21,830 bases of DNA, taken from Hydrogenovibrio sp049975065. GTDB taxonomy: Bacteria; Pseudomonadota; Gammaproteobacteria; Thiomicrospirales; Thiomicrospiraceae. The stretch is from NCBI GenBank assembly GCA_049975065.1, contig JBNGDN010000029.1. One strand, given 5' to 3'. Numbering within the stretch: the first letter of the stretch is position 1; each line of letters opens with the position of its first letter. The position numbers and the translations under genes were made by a program. The notes beneath the pieces were generated by a model that searched no databases, had not been told where the DNA came from, and saw only the letters and a program-made list of their open reading frames with translations. Shown piece by piece: positions 1-7,403 of the stretch.

Positions 1-111
1 CGGTCGTAATCGCGGAGTCGACACTTCTTCGAAAATTTCCTTGTGAAACCAATGCTCTGCGCAATCTCAGCACAAATTCATGAATCGAAGAACCGAAGGT
101 AAACATTCGGG

Positions 112-957
112 TTAGGGGCGTTTTGGGGCCGACTGCGGCGGGGGCGCTTGGCAACTGGGGCAAAAATAGGCGGCACGTTGATTGAGTAAGACTTTTTCAA
201 TTGGGGTGGCGCATTGGGTGCACGGCTGACCCGCACGACCGTAAACGTGCAGTGTCTGCTCAAAATACCCCGGCTGTCCGCTAGGGCTGAGAAAATCTTT
301 TAATGTGGTGCCGCCCTGAAGAATGGCGGCTTCCAGCACCTGTTTAATGTGCCTGACCAGTGTTTCGATTTCCTGTTGCGACAGGCTGGCCGCGGGTCGA
401 GCCGGGTGAATGCGGCTGAGAAAAAGCGACTCGTTGGCGTAAATATTGCCGACACCGACCACCACCGAGTTGGTCATAATCAAGGTTTTGATCGGGCGCT
501 TGCGACCCTGCACTGTTTGCCATAAATAATCCGCATTAAAATCATCGCTCAATGGCTCCGGCCCCAGCGATGTCAACAGCGGGTGTGCTTCTGGTGGGTC
601 TTCCGTCCACAGCCAGCAGCCGAAGCGGCGTGGGTCGTGGTAGCGCACTCGGTAGCCGTTGTCCAGAATCAGGTCAATGTGGTCGTGTTTCAGCGGTGGT
701 GTGCCTTTGGGAAGAACGCGCAGGTTGCCCGACATCCCAAGATGAATGATGAGGTGGCCTTTCTGCGTTTGCAACAGCAGATATTTGGCGCGGCGCTGAA
801 TGGATAAAATCGCCAGGCCTGGCAGTTTTTGCCGCAGGGATTCGTCCACCGGCCAGCGCAAGCGGCTATTGCGAATGAGGATGTCGGTGATGACCTGGCC
901 TTCCACCTTGGGTTGCAGGCCGCGGCGGGTGGTTTCTACTTCGGGCAGTTCTGGCAT
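112..957 (-). CDS. mutM: Formamidopyrimidine-DNA glycosylase (Fpg/MutM)
   Basis: This is the base-excision repair enzyme that removes 8-oxoguanine and formamidopyrimidines and then nicks the abasic site. The 281-aa protein begins MPELPEVET, which supplies the catalytic Pro2 and Glu3 after Met removal. It has the conserved lysine in RRAKYLL near residue 58, the helix-two-turn-helix segment with VGVGNIYANE, and a C-terminal four-cysteine zinc finger (CTQC ... CPSC). Length is normal for the family (about 270 aa), followed by a short Pro-rich tail. In many gammaproteobacteria mutM lies directly after rpmB-rpmG; here about 4.3 kb of plus-strand genes separates them. An imperfect hairpin (arms near 91-97 and 106-113) overlaps the stop codon but has no clear T-run, so the terminator is uncertain. 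Confidence 0.97.
   Translation of the reverse strand: MPELPEVETTRRGLQPKVEGQVITDILIRNSRLRWPVDESLRQKLPGLAILSIQRRAKYLLLQTQKGHLIIHLGMSGNLRVLPKGTPPLKHDHIDLILDNGYRVRYHDPRRFGCWLWTEDPPEAHPLLTSLGPEPLSDDFNADYLWQTVQGRKRPIKTLIMTNSVVVGVGNIYANESLFLSRIHPARPAASLSQQEIETLVRHIKQVLEAAILQGGTTLKDFLSPSGQPGYFEQTLHVYGRAGQPCTQCATPIEKVLLNQRAAYFCPSCQAPPPQSAPKRP
812..823. repeat. Iterated palindrome copy 1 (GCCAGGCCTGGC), in mutM
   Basis: This is a perfect 12-bp palindrome. In the mutM frame it reads CCA GGC CTG G. Confidence 0.8.
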
Positions 958-1152
958 GGTTCTTTCTGTAATTGAATTAAAAGTTGAATGTGAATTCTAA
1001 GGGATGTCGGTTGGGAGAGTGAATCATTTTGCAATCAACGCTTGCATCCGGTTTTGATATTTCGCTCAATGTTTTGGCTGAGTGGCCGTTAAAGTCATTG
1101 AAAGGGAAAGATAAAAACAAGACAAAATAAATACTTACAAACATCTCACACA

Positions 1153-1160
1153 GAAGGAGG
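1153..1160 (+). promoter_or_regulatory. Very strong ribosome binding site of the 68-aa ORF
   Basis: GAAGGAGG lies 6 nt before the ATG at 1167. It is the closest match to the 16S anti-SD sequence that I saw in the window, and it is the main evidence that the short ORF is translated. Confidence 0.8.
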
Positions 1161-1166
1161 TGGGTC

Positions 1167-1373
1167 ATGAACACACAAGGATATTATGTAGACTGTGACG
1201 ATTTAGGGTACTGTGTTGCCAACGAAAATGGCGTTGTTGCTTCATTTCGGTTAATTGAGGATGCGTTTAGAGCCTTGCGCGATTTTCAGTCCAAAACCTT
1301 TCCAGAAAACTGGGCCAAAATGCCACCCTCTATCCGCAAAGCCAAAATGCGTTACTATGGAAAACTGGCCTGA
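1167..1373 (+). CDS. Small hypothetical protein, 68 aa
   Basis: I do not recognise a family. The 68-aa product begins MNTQGYYVDCDDLGYCVANENG, which reads like a short beta-rich segment, and continues as a basic, aromatic-rich helix containing LIEDAFRALRDF. There is no signal peptide or membrane segment. It is probably real: a near-perfect Shine-Dalgarno (GAAGGAGG at 1153-1160) sits 6 nt before the ATG, and a strong intrinsic terminator follows about 80 nt after the stop. Together these make a self-contained single-gene transcription unit, divergent from mutM. Function is unknown. Confidence 0.7.
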   Translation: MNTQGYYVDCDDLGYCVANENGVVASFRLIEDAFRALRDFQSKTFPENWAKMPPSIRKAKMRYYGKLA

Positions 1374-1455
1374 TTCATCGGGTGGGTTCTGAGGTGATTC
1401 TGGACGATTTTTAAAAAAGAACCGTAAGACCACCCGCATTTGCCCCATCCAGCCG

Positions 1456-1491
1456 AAAGCCGGTCATTATCTGAAATGACCGGCTTTTTTT
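1456..1491 (+). terminator. Rho-independent terminator
   Basis: A perfect 12-bp stem (AAAGCCGGTCAT at 1456-1467 with ATGACCGGCTTT at 1476-1487) has an 8-nt loop and runs into seven Ts (1485-1491). It ends the transcript of the 68-aa gene and insulates it from the DUF4197 gene. Because the stem begins with AAA, it could also work weakly on the minus strand. Confidence 0.9.
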
Positions 1492-1597
1492 GTATTTTAT
1501 TTGGGTACCACGGTTAACCCCCTTACGACATTCTGCGGTAAAATTCGGTTTCGTATCGCTTAATGTGTCGTGGTTTCGAATAATAAGGAAAATGTAA

Positions 1598-2380
1598 TTG
1601 AATAGGAATATTAAGGGTTCAAATCGAACGCTTCTTATGCTGGCCGTTTCCGCGGCGCTCAGTGGTGCTGTGTCCGTGGCGCAGGCCAGTTGGTTTGATA
1701 AGGCGCAAGAAATGTTGCAATCTCAAAGCGGTGACACTTCGTCCCAGTCGAGTTCATCCGCCTCTTTACCGGCCGGTTTGTCATCTGACGAACTGTCGAA
1801 AGCCTTTAAACAGGCGCTGGATATGGGGTCAAAACAAGTGGTTTCCCAGTTGAGTCAGGCCGGAGGGTACAGTCAGGATCCGGCGATTCACATTCCCTTG
1901 CCAGCGACCTTGCAACAAGCCGATTCGCTTTTACAGAAAGTCGGTTTGGGCGATTACAGTCAGGCGCTGGAAGCGAAGTTGAACGAAGCGGCTGAACAGG
2001 CGGCACCGCAGGCGCAAGCGTTGTTTATTCAGGCGATTTCCGAAATGAAGTTTACCGATCTGCAGGCGCTTTACAATGGTCCGAAAGATTCTGCAACACA
2101 GTATTTGCGTGAGAAAACCGATACGGAATTGCAGCGAAAAATGCAGCCGATTATTGCCGAAAAAATGAATGAAGTCGGCGCGGTTCGACTGTACGATCAG
2201 ATGATGGCGCAGTATCAAGACATTCCACTGGTGCCGGACATTAAAACCAACTTGGTGGATTACACCACCGAAAAAGGATTGGATGGTCTGTTTTATTATC
2301 TGGCGCAAAAAGAAGCGGAGATTCGAGAAAATCCCGCCGAGCAAACCACTCAGTTGCTGAAAAAGGTGTTCAGTCCTTAG
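1598..2380 (+). CDS. DUF4197 family secreted protein
   Basis: This 260-aa protein has a Sec signal peptide: NRNIKGSNR, then a hydrophobic core, then AQA before SWFDK, so cleavage is predicted near residue 30. A Ser-rich linker follows. The remaining ~190 residues match my recollection of DUF4197: LPxxLQxADSLLQKVGLGDYSQALE, then the helical EAAEQAAPQAQALFIQAISEMKFTDLQALYNG block, and LYDQMMAQYQDIPLVPDI. The family is periplasmic or secreted and of unknown function. The start is a TTG at 1598, with AAGGA at 1585-1589 spaced 8 nt; the nearby ATG at 1592 is followed at once by TAA and cannot be used. No terminator was found between this gene and the diguanylate cyclase 187 bp downstream. Confidence 0.88.
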   Translation: MNRNIKGSNRTLLMLAVSAALSGAVSVAQASWFDKAQEMLQSQSGDTSSQSSSSASLPAGLSSDELSKAFKQALDMGSKQVVSQLSQAGGYSQDPAIHIPLPATLQQADSLLQKVGLGDYSQALEAKLNEAAEQAAPQAQALFIQAISEMKFTDLQALYNGPKDSATQYLREKTDTELQRKMQPIIAEKMNEVGAVRLYDQMMAQYQDIPLVPDIKTNLVDYTTEKGLDGLFYYLAQKEAEIRENPAEQTTQLLKKVFSP

Positions 2381-2460
2381 CCCCAACTTTAACGCGAAGG
2401 TCAATATTCGGATTGATTTTTCCTGATGTACCTTTTGGATCATTGTTGAGTAATTAAGTC

Positions 2461-2488
2461 TTTCAAGTCACAGTAAATTTTTTATAAT
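2461..2488 (+). promoter_or_regulatory. Candidate sigma-70 promoter for the diguanylate cyclase
   Basis: A perfect TATAAT (2483-2488) follows an A/T-rich stretch. A weak -35-like TTTCAA (2461-2466) lies 16 bp upstream. It is about 80 bp before the ATG at 2568. The -35 match is poor, so the call rests mainly on the -10. Confidence 0.4.
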
Positions 2489-2567
2489 GGAAGTCGCCTT
2501 TGAGTTGTTCAAAGGGTTTGAATCATAATGAGGCCGCTAAAAAGCGCCCGATAAGGTTTGCACCTCC

Positions 2568-5216
2568 ATGTCATTTCGTCTTTTTGGGTTCCTCGCGTTG
2601 CTCTTGTGTTTGGTGGCTTCGGCGCGCGCGGTCACCCAACCGCTGACGCCGGTCACGGTTCAGGTCAACTGGAATCATCAGTTCCAGTTTGCGGGGTTTT
2701 ACGCCGCGATTAAGCAAGGTTACTATCGTGAGGCTGGCCTGGATGTCTTGGTGCAAAGCTGGCGACCCGGCATGAATATGGTGGACGAGGTGGTGACGGG
2801 GCGTGCGGAGTTTGCCACTTCTTACAGTTCGTCGATCGTTGCGTTTGCCAAAGGCGCGCCGATTCAGCTGGTCATGAGTTCCTTTCAGTTCTCTCCGATG
2901 GTTTTGTTGTCCCATCAACCCGTGCATGATCTGGCCGATATGGGCGGGCTAAAGGTCATGCACTTTGAAAACCTGCAAATTCAATCATTATTAAACAAAG
3001 TGGCTGTTGAAGCGGAGCATCCGCCCGTGAGTTTGCCGCCTTCAGGCAATTTAGACGACTTTATTCAACGTAAAGTCGATTTGTATGCCGCCTATGCGAC
3101 TAATGAACCCTATCGTCTTGATTTGCAGGGTATTCCCTACCACATTGTGGACCCGAAAACATTTGGTGTACAAAGCTACGGCGACTTAATCATTACCGCT
3201 GAATCCTATGCTAAACAACACCCTGATCGCGTTGAGGCCTTTAAACAAGCCACGATTCGGGGGTGGCGTTACGCCATTGAGCATCCGGCGGAAGTGGTGG
3301 ATTACATTCTGGCGAATTACCCGGTGGTCAAGTCGCGCGAGGCGCTTTTGAGCGAGGCGGCCATCACCAGGCGTTACGTTAAGTCCGGCCTGACGCCGAT
3401 CGGCACAGTGGAGCCGTCCAAGCTTCTGGCGACGGCGGCGGAAGCCAAAGAAGTGGGCATGCTGTCCAACGAACGATTTCGACAGCTGGATATGACCCGC
3501 TTTATCTTTCGATCCACCGATTATATTTTCACTCAGAAAGAGTTGGATTATCTCCAGCAGAATCCAGTCGTCCATCTGGCGAATGATATTGATTGGCAGC
3601 CGTTTGAGTTTATTGATTCGGAAGGGCGCTACAGCGGGATTGCCGCAGAATATTTCAAGTTGATTTCGCATAAAACGGGATTGCGGTTTGTGACCGTAAA
3701 GGACAAGCCTTGGTCGGAGGTGTTGCAGGGGGCTAAATCGGGCGAATACGATGCCTTTTCCTGTGCGGTTGCAACGCCGGAGCGCTCTCAATACATGCGT
3801 TTTACCGATCCTTATTTGTCTTTTCCGATGGTGTTGGTGGGTAAAAAGGAGCTGTCGGTGATTCCCGACTATAAGCAACTGGAGGGCGATGTGGTGGCCG
3901 TGGTGAAAGGCTATTGGTCGCACGAAACCCTGGCGAAAAATTACCCGAAAATCAAATTGCTGCAGGTAGACTCGGTGAAAGAAGGCTTGGAAGCGGTGAT
4001 CGATGGCCGTGCCATGGTGTATTCCGGCAACTTGGGTGCCGTCAATTACGCCATTCACCGGTATGGTTTGACCGGCATTCATGTCATCGGTCAGTCGAAT
4101 CACCGTTTTGAGTTGGCCATCGGTGTGCAGCGCGATAAGCCGATTCTGTACAGTATTCTCTCGAAAAGTCTGGCCTCCATTACCGAGGAGCAGCGCCGTG
4201 TTATTTTCAATCACTGGATTCAGTTGGAAGTGGTGAATCGGCTCGATAAGCGACAGCTGTTCGAAATCGGTTTATTGGTGTTTGTATTGTTATTGTTGAT
4301 GTCCTTGCTGGTGTTTTTTTACCGCTATCAGAAAAACAAGCAGCAGGTCTATATTCATAAAATTCATGAACTGACCTATGCCACCTTGATTGATCTGGAA
4401 AACTTGACGCTTGTTTGGGTCAGCGAAGCCTTTTGTCGCCTGTCCGGCTATGCGAAAATGGACTTGATCGGGCGCTCTTATCTTGATTTGGCGTCCAATG
4501 CCCTTTCGGAGAGTCAACGACACTACATTCAGGATTGGGTGCAGTCCGGGCGCATCTGGCAGGGTGAGTTGGAGGGGCGTAGGGCGAATGGAGACAGTTA
4601 TTGGGTGGAGATCACTTTAACCCCTGAGCAGGATGTATGGGGACGAGTGCACCAGGTCTGGGCCACGCGTGTGGATATTACGGATCGCAAGCGTTTGGAG
4701 CAGGTATCGATTACCGATGATTTGACCGGGCTTTATAACCGCCGTTATTTTAACCAAACCTTTTTGGAAGCTTTGGAGCGGGCTTCGCGCGAGGCACGCA
4801 CTATGTCGGTGGCCATGTTGGATATTGATTATTTTAAAAAGGTCAACGATGTTTACGGTCATCAAAAAGGGGATGAAGTGTTGGAGCGTGTGGCCGAGGT
4901 GCTGAAAGCACAATTTTCGGCGGAGTCGGATGCGATTTTCCGAATGGGCGGTGAAGAGTTTTTTGTGATGACCGAGTTCGATAGCGAGAGTGCCTTTCAA
5001 ATGCGTATGCATGATGTTTGCCAACGCGTGGCGGCTTTGGGCGTGATGAATGAGAGCTCGCCGTTTAAGGTTTTGACGATTTCAGTGGGGGCGGCTTTTT
5101 TGCAACCGTCACACTTAAAGGATGTGGATACGGTGTATCACTGGGTGGATGAGACCTTGTATAAAGCCAAGCAGGAAGGGCGTAACCGAGTGGTGATGAT
5201 GCAGCCTGAAGACTGA
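2568..5216 (+). CDS. Membrane diguanylate cyclase: NMT1/THI5 + SBP_bac_3 + TM + PAS + GGDEF
   Basis: This 882-aa protein is predicted to synthesise c-di-GMP in response to periplasmic ligands. Order: signal peptide (1-22); an NMT1/THI5-like binding domain (about 27-310; VQVNWNHQFQFAGFYAAIKQGYY, GLDV); an SBP_bac_3 domain (about 332-550; IDWQPFEFIDSEGRYSGIAAE, RSQYMRFTDPY); one membrane helix (about 566-586); a PAS domain (about 598-705); and a GGDEF domain (about 715-875). The signature is GGEEF at 794-798, preceded by DDLTGLYNRRYF and DIDYFKKVND, so catalysis looks intact. The inhibitory I-site RxxD is replaced by AESD, so product feedback is probably weak or absent. The SD is mediocre (AAGG, 11 nt before the ATG), but the signal peptide fixes the start. 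The gene converges with rpmG. The ligands are unknown; THI5-like folds bind pyrimidine or sulfonate-type compounds and SBP_bac_3 folds often bind amino acids. Confidence 0.93.
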   Translation: MSFRLFGFLALLLCLVASARAVTQPLTPVTVQVNWNHQFQFAGFYAAIKQGYYREAGLDVLVQSWRPGMNMVDEVVTGRAEFATSYSSSIVAFAKGAPIQLVMSSFQFSPMVLLSHQPVHDLADMGGLKVMHFENLQIQSLLNKVAVEAEHPPVSLPPSGNLDDFIQRKVDLYAAYATNEPYRLDLQGIPYHIVDPKTFGVQSYGDLIITAESYAKQHPDRVEAFKQATIRGWRYAIEHPAEVVDYILANYPVVKSREALLSEAAITRRYVKSGLTPIGTVEPSKLLATAAEAKEVGMLSNERFRQLDMTRFIFRSTDYIFTQKELDYLQQNPVVHLANDIDWQPFEFIDSEGRYSGIAAEYFKLISHKTGLRFVTVKDKPWSEVLQGAKSGEYDAFSCAVATPERSQYMRFTDPYLSFPMVLVGKKELSVIPDYKQLEGDVVAVVKGYWSHETLAKNYPKIKLLQVDSVKEGLEAVIDGRAMVYSGNLGAVNYAIHRYGLTGIHVIGQSNHRFELAIGVQRDKPILYSILSKSLASITEEQRRVIFNHWIQLEVVNRLDKRQLFEIGLLVFVLLLLMSLLVFFYRYQKNKQQVYIHKIHELTYATLIDLENLTLVWVSEAFCRLSGYAKMDLIGRSYLDLASNALSESQRHYIQDWVQSGRIWQGELEGRRANGDSYWVEITLTPEQDVWGRVHQVWATRVDITDRKRLEQVSITDDLTGLYNRRYFNQTFLEALERASREARTMSVAMLDIDYFKKVNDVYGHQKGDEVLERVAEVLKAQFSAESDAIFRMGGEEFFVMTEFDSESAFQMRMHDVCQRVAALGVMNESSPFKVLTISVGAAFLQPSHLKDVDTVYHWVDETLYKAKQEGRNRVVMMQPED

Positions 5217-5244
5217 GGGCGGGGTTGATCGCTGAGGTTAAGGC

Positions 5245-5272
5245 AAAAAAAACCCAGCCTTTTGAGCTGGGT
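5245..5272 (-). terminator. Rho-independent terminator of rpmB-rpmG
   Basis: ACCCAGC (5252-5258) and GCTGGGT (5266-5272) form a 7-bp stem with a 7-nt loop. On the minus strand this runs into eight Ts (the A-run 5245-5252 on the plus strand). It lies about 23 bp past the rpmG stop. The plus-strand side has no T-run, so it is probably one-directional. Confidence 0.8.
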
Positions 5273-5294
5273 CATCATCTAAGTCGGATAGACC

Positions 5295-5447
5295 TTATTT
5301 GATTTTGGCTTCTTTAAAGAGAACATGTTTGCGCAGGATGGGATCGTATTTCTTGATCTCGAATTTACCCGCCATGTTACGCTTGTTTTTATCCGTGGTA
5401 TAAAAATAAGCGCTTTCTGTCGATTGAAGTTTAATTTTATCGCGCAT
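5295..5447 (-). CDS. rpmG: 50S ribosomal protein L33
   Basis: This 50-aa protein begins MRDKIKLQSTESAYFYTTDKN and ends with a YDPILRKHVLFKEAKIK-type tail, the standard bacterial L33 sequence. It belongs to the large ribosomal subunit near the E site. This form lacks the CxxC zinc pairs found in some L33 paralogues. It starts 11 nt after the rpmB stop, in the usual rpmB-rpmG operon, and a terminator follows. Confidence 0.96.
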   Translation of the reverse strand: MRDKIKLQSTESAYFYTTDKNKRNMAGKFEIKKYDPILRKHVLFKEAKIK

Positions 5448-5458
5448 GTCGGGCTCCC

Positions 5459-5695
5459 TTACACTTTCTCACCACGTGCACGCATCTCTGCAAGCACTGA
5501 CTCAACACCATTCTTGTCGATAATGCGCATACCCGCTGTGGAAAGGCGCAGTTTGACAAAACGGTTCTCGTTCTCAACCCAAAAACGATGAGTTTGTAGG
5601 TTTGGTAAAAAACGACGACGAGTTTTACGATGAGAGTGGGAAACATTGTTACCGACCACAGGCTTTTTACCTGTTACTTGGCAGACTCTGGACAT
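5459..5695 (-). CDS. rpmB: 50S ribosomal protein L28
   Basis: The 78-aa product begins MSRVCQVTGKKPVVGNNVSHS and continues with HRKTRRRFLPNLQ and FWVENENRFVKLRLSTAGMRIIDKNG, which is textbook L28 at full length. It is an early-assembling large-subunit protein. The gene precedes rpmG and lies downstream of radC and a DUF1461 gene on the same strand. A candidate promoter and a 16-bp palindrome lie in its 165-bp leader. Confidence 0.97.
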   Translation of the reverse strand: MSRVCQVTGKKPVVGNNVSHSHRKTRRRFLPNLQTHRFWVENENRFVKLRLSTAGMRIIDKNGVESVLAEMRARGEKV

Positions 5696-5745
5696 TTCTC
5701 AATTCCTCTCAAAAACGGTAAATCCAGCGGATTCACCTGACTTAA

Positions 5746-5761
5746 AAATATTCGAATATTT
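5746..5761. repeat. 16-bp perfect palindrome in the rpmB leader
   Basis: AAATATTCGAATATTT is its own reverse complement. It lies about 50 bp upstream of the L28 start, between the candidate promoter and the gene. It has no loop and is A/T-rich, so it is more like a protein-binding site than a terminator. No factor can be named. Confidence 0.5.
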
Positions 5762-5807
5762 CTACGTTAAAACAGTCTGGGTAAGACCGTGAAAAACAAG
5801 AAGCGGA

Positions 5808-5836
5808 ATTATCCATAAAATTCAACCGAAAAGCAA
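5808..5836 (-). promoter_or_regulatory. Candidate sigma-70 promoter for rpmB-rpmG
   Basis: Read on the minus strand, TTGCTT (5836-5831) is followed after exactly 17 bp by GATAAT (5813-5808). It sits between the DUF1461 stop and rpmB, about 110 bp before the L28 start. This would let the ribosomal genes be expressed independently of radC. Confidence 0.42.
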
Positions 5837-5859
5837 GGGGTGCGCTCGAATTATTCAGG

Positions 5860-6669
5860 CTATTCCGGTAGGCGGCGGATAAAACGATTTAGCAGGGTGT
5901 TGAAGGCGCTGAACAGTGCTCCGCCGATTAAAACCAACAGAGCCGGGATGTAGGCGAACAGGTCGGGCGCTTTCATGAGGGTGGTCATTAAGGAATCTTG
6001 GTAGTAAAAAAACCATGGGTTGTCCGCTGGAAAGGCCCAGATGTGTAATTGATTGAACACGGTTTCGGGCCCTATCACAAACAAGGCGATGGCGAGCGGA
6101 ATTAACAGTATTTCCAGCAGGAACCAGACCTGGCGAAAAGAATGGGTTTGCCGTTTTGTGATGCGCCAGGCGGTCAGCACCAGCCAGAAAAAGAAAAGCT
6201 TCAAGGCGGCTTGGTTGATCTGATCAATCAAATGGGCGACATCTTTAAGGTGGCCAACCTCTTGGGGTCGAAGCAATGGCGTACCGGTGTTTGACGAAAC
6301 GTCTGAGGAATCGTCTGAGGAGGCGTCTGAGGAAGTGTTTGAGAACGGGTGGTAGCGCAAGTCTTCCAGCCCGTTTCCCTGATGGTGAATGCCGTGTACG
6401 ATGCCGTGAAACAGGAACATCCGTTCGGCCTGAGTGGTGTGTTCGAAGTCTGGTTTGTAGCGATTTTGGGGCGCGTAGTGTTGTATGTGTTCGTGAATGC
6501 CGATGGTCTTGTACCAAATTGGGTATAAGAAATCCACCTTGGCTAACAGGTGCCAACTGAGCCAAATCGCCAGCAGAAACGTCATCCAGGCCCAGATGAA
6601 AGTGAGCCAGGTTAAAGGGTGTTGCGGTGAAGCGGAGCGTCGCGGTGAGACTTCCATAGACATGGTCAC
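5860..6669 (-). CDS. DUF1461 family integral membrane protein
   Basis: The 269-aa protein has an N-terminal membrane helix (about 19-42), a soluble loop, then three or more hydrophobic segments (about 157-172, 183-202 and 238-262). The HLKDVAHLI motif and the AFPADNPWFFY segment before the last helix fit DUF1461 (TIGR01906), whose function is unknown. A Ser/Asp-rich insert (about residues 108-127) is encoded by a 12-bp tandem repeat. The start is either GTG at 6669, overlapping the radC stop, or ATG at 6663 just after it; either way translation should be coupled to radC. A gene at this point between radC and rpmB is not part of the usual cluster. Confidence 0.82.
   Translation of the reverse strand: MTMSMEVSPRRSASPQHPLTWLTFIWAWMTFLLAIWLSWHLLAKVDFLYPIWYKTIGIHEHIQHYAPQNRYKPDFEHTTQAERMFLFHGIVHGIHHQGNGLEDLRYHPFSNTSSDASSDDSSDVSSNTGTPLLRPQEVGHLKDVAHLIDQINQAALKLFFFWLVLTAWRITKRQTHSFRQVWFLLEILLIPLAIALFVIGPETVFNQLHIWAFPADNPWFFYYQDSLMTTLMKAPDLFAYIPALLVLIGGALFSAFNTLLNRFIRRLPE
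6288..6347. repeat. 12-bp tandem repeat, five copies, inside the DUF1461 gene
   Basis: Plus-strand units are TGTTTGACGAAA, CGTCTGAGGAAT, CGTCTGAGGAGG, CGTCTGAGGAAG and TGTTTGAGAACG (6288, 6300, 6312, 6324 and 6336). The three central units share CGTCTGAGGA exactly. The 12-bp period keeps frame and encodes a run of Ser-Ser-Asp-type tetrapeptides. Confidence 0.85.
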
Positions 6670-7343
6670 ATTTTTCCTTGTTGTGCCAAGGATGTCCAGC
6701 GACCGTGATCCCCTAGAATAATGTGGTCGAGGCAGCGCACATCAATCACCTCTAAGGCGTCTATGAGTCGTTGCGTGAGCGCCACATCGGCGTCACTGGG
6801 CGTTGGGTCGCCGGAAGGGTGGTTGTGCGCCAGAATCACCGCCGCGGCCTGGTGTTCCAATACGGTCTGAATCACCTCGCGGGGATGCACCGTGGCTTGG
6901 TTAATGGTGCCGGTGAACAGTGGCGTAAAGGCCATGAAATGGTGCTGTTGATCCAGCAGTACCAGTCCGAAGATTTCACGCGATTGATGGCCAATGTGAT
7001 GCGATAGCAGTTGTGCCACCTTGTCGGGTGCCGTCATGGCGTCGCCTTTGGTCAGGCCGGATTCAAAATGGCGGCGTGAGATTTCCAGTACGGCTTTGAG
7101 TTGTACGTATTTCGCTTGCCCCAGCCCTTTGGCTTGACAAAATTCGGGTTCGTTCGCCTGAAGCAGAGCGTGCAAGCTGCCGAAGTGATCCAGTAGATCC
7201 TGCGCCAGTTCGACCGCGCTTTTGCCTTTGACGCCCACACGCAGAAAAATGGCCAACAGTTCAGCGTCCGATAAATGCGCTGCACCAAAGTTCAGGAGTT
7301 TTTCGCGCGGACGGTCGTGGGCGTGCCAGTCGGTTATTGCCAT
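6666..7343 (-). CDS. radC: RadC-like JAB/MPN-domain protein
   Basis: The 225-aa protein begins MAITDWHAHDRPREKLLNFG. It has an N-terminal helix-hairpin-helix region (LSDAELLAIFLRVGVKGKSAVELA) and a C-terminal JAB domain with the metal-binding HxHx7Sx2D pattern (HNHPSGDPTPSDAD). RadC was first assigned to DNA repair, but its biochemical role remains unsettled. The gene is divergent from the thioesterase-coaBC operon across a 60-bp gap, as radC and coaBC are divergent in E. coli. It overlaps the DUF1461 gene by 4 bp. Confidence 0.95.
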   Translation of the reverse strand: MAITDWHAHDRPREKLLNFGAAHLSDAELLAIFLRVGVKGKSAVELAQDLLDHFGSLHALLQANEPEFCQAKGLGQAKYVQLKAVLEISRRHFESGLTKGDAMTAPDKVAQLLSHHIGHQSREIFGLVLLDQQHHFMAFTPLFTGTINQATVHPREVIQTVLEHQAAAVILAHNHPSGDPTPSDADVALTQRLIDALEVIDVRCLDHIILGDHGRWTSLAQQGKM

Positions 7344-7362
7344 GGTTTTATAAATTTTTTGC

Positions 7363-7381
7363 TAAGATAAAGGCCATCTTA
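7363..7381. repeat. Inverted repeat in the radC / thioesterase divergent promoter region
   Basis: TAAGAT and ATCTTA are 6-bp arms separated by 7 bp (AAAGGCC), near the centre of the 60-bp spacer between the divergent genes. It could be an operator serving both directions. No named regulator fits. Confidence 0.35.
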
Positions 7382-7403
7382 ATCAAAAGGGTATCTGCTG
7401 GCA

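Noticed and set aside
1..84. Short open stretches at the left edge; one minus-strand frame ends in a segment vaguely like the C-terminal region of an IS5-type transposase (KCRLRDYD)
   Set aside because: Only about 25 codons without a start codon in that frame, and no terminal repeat is visible; too short to call.
3186..4214. Long open frame (342 codons) on the minus strand inside the diguanylate cyclase
   Set aside because: Its translation has no recognisable domain and it lies wholly opposite a gene with clear domains; a codon-bias shadow.
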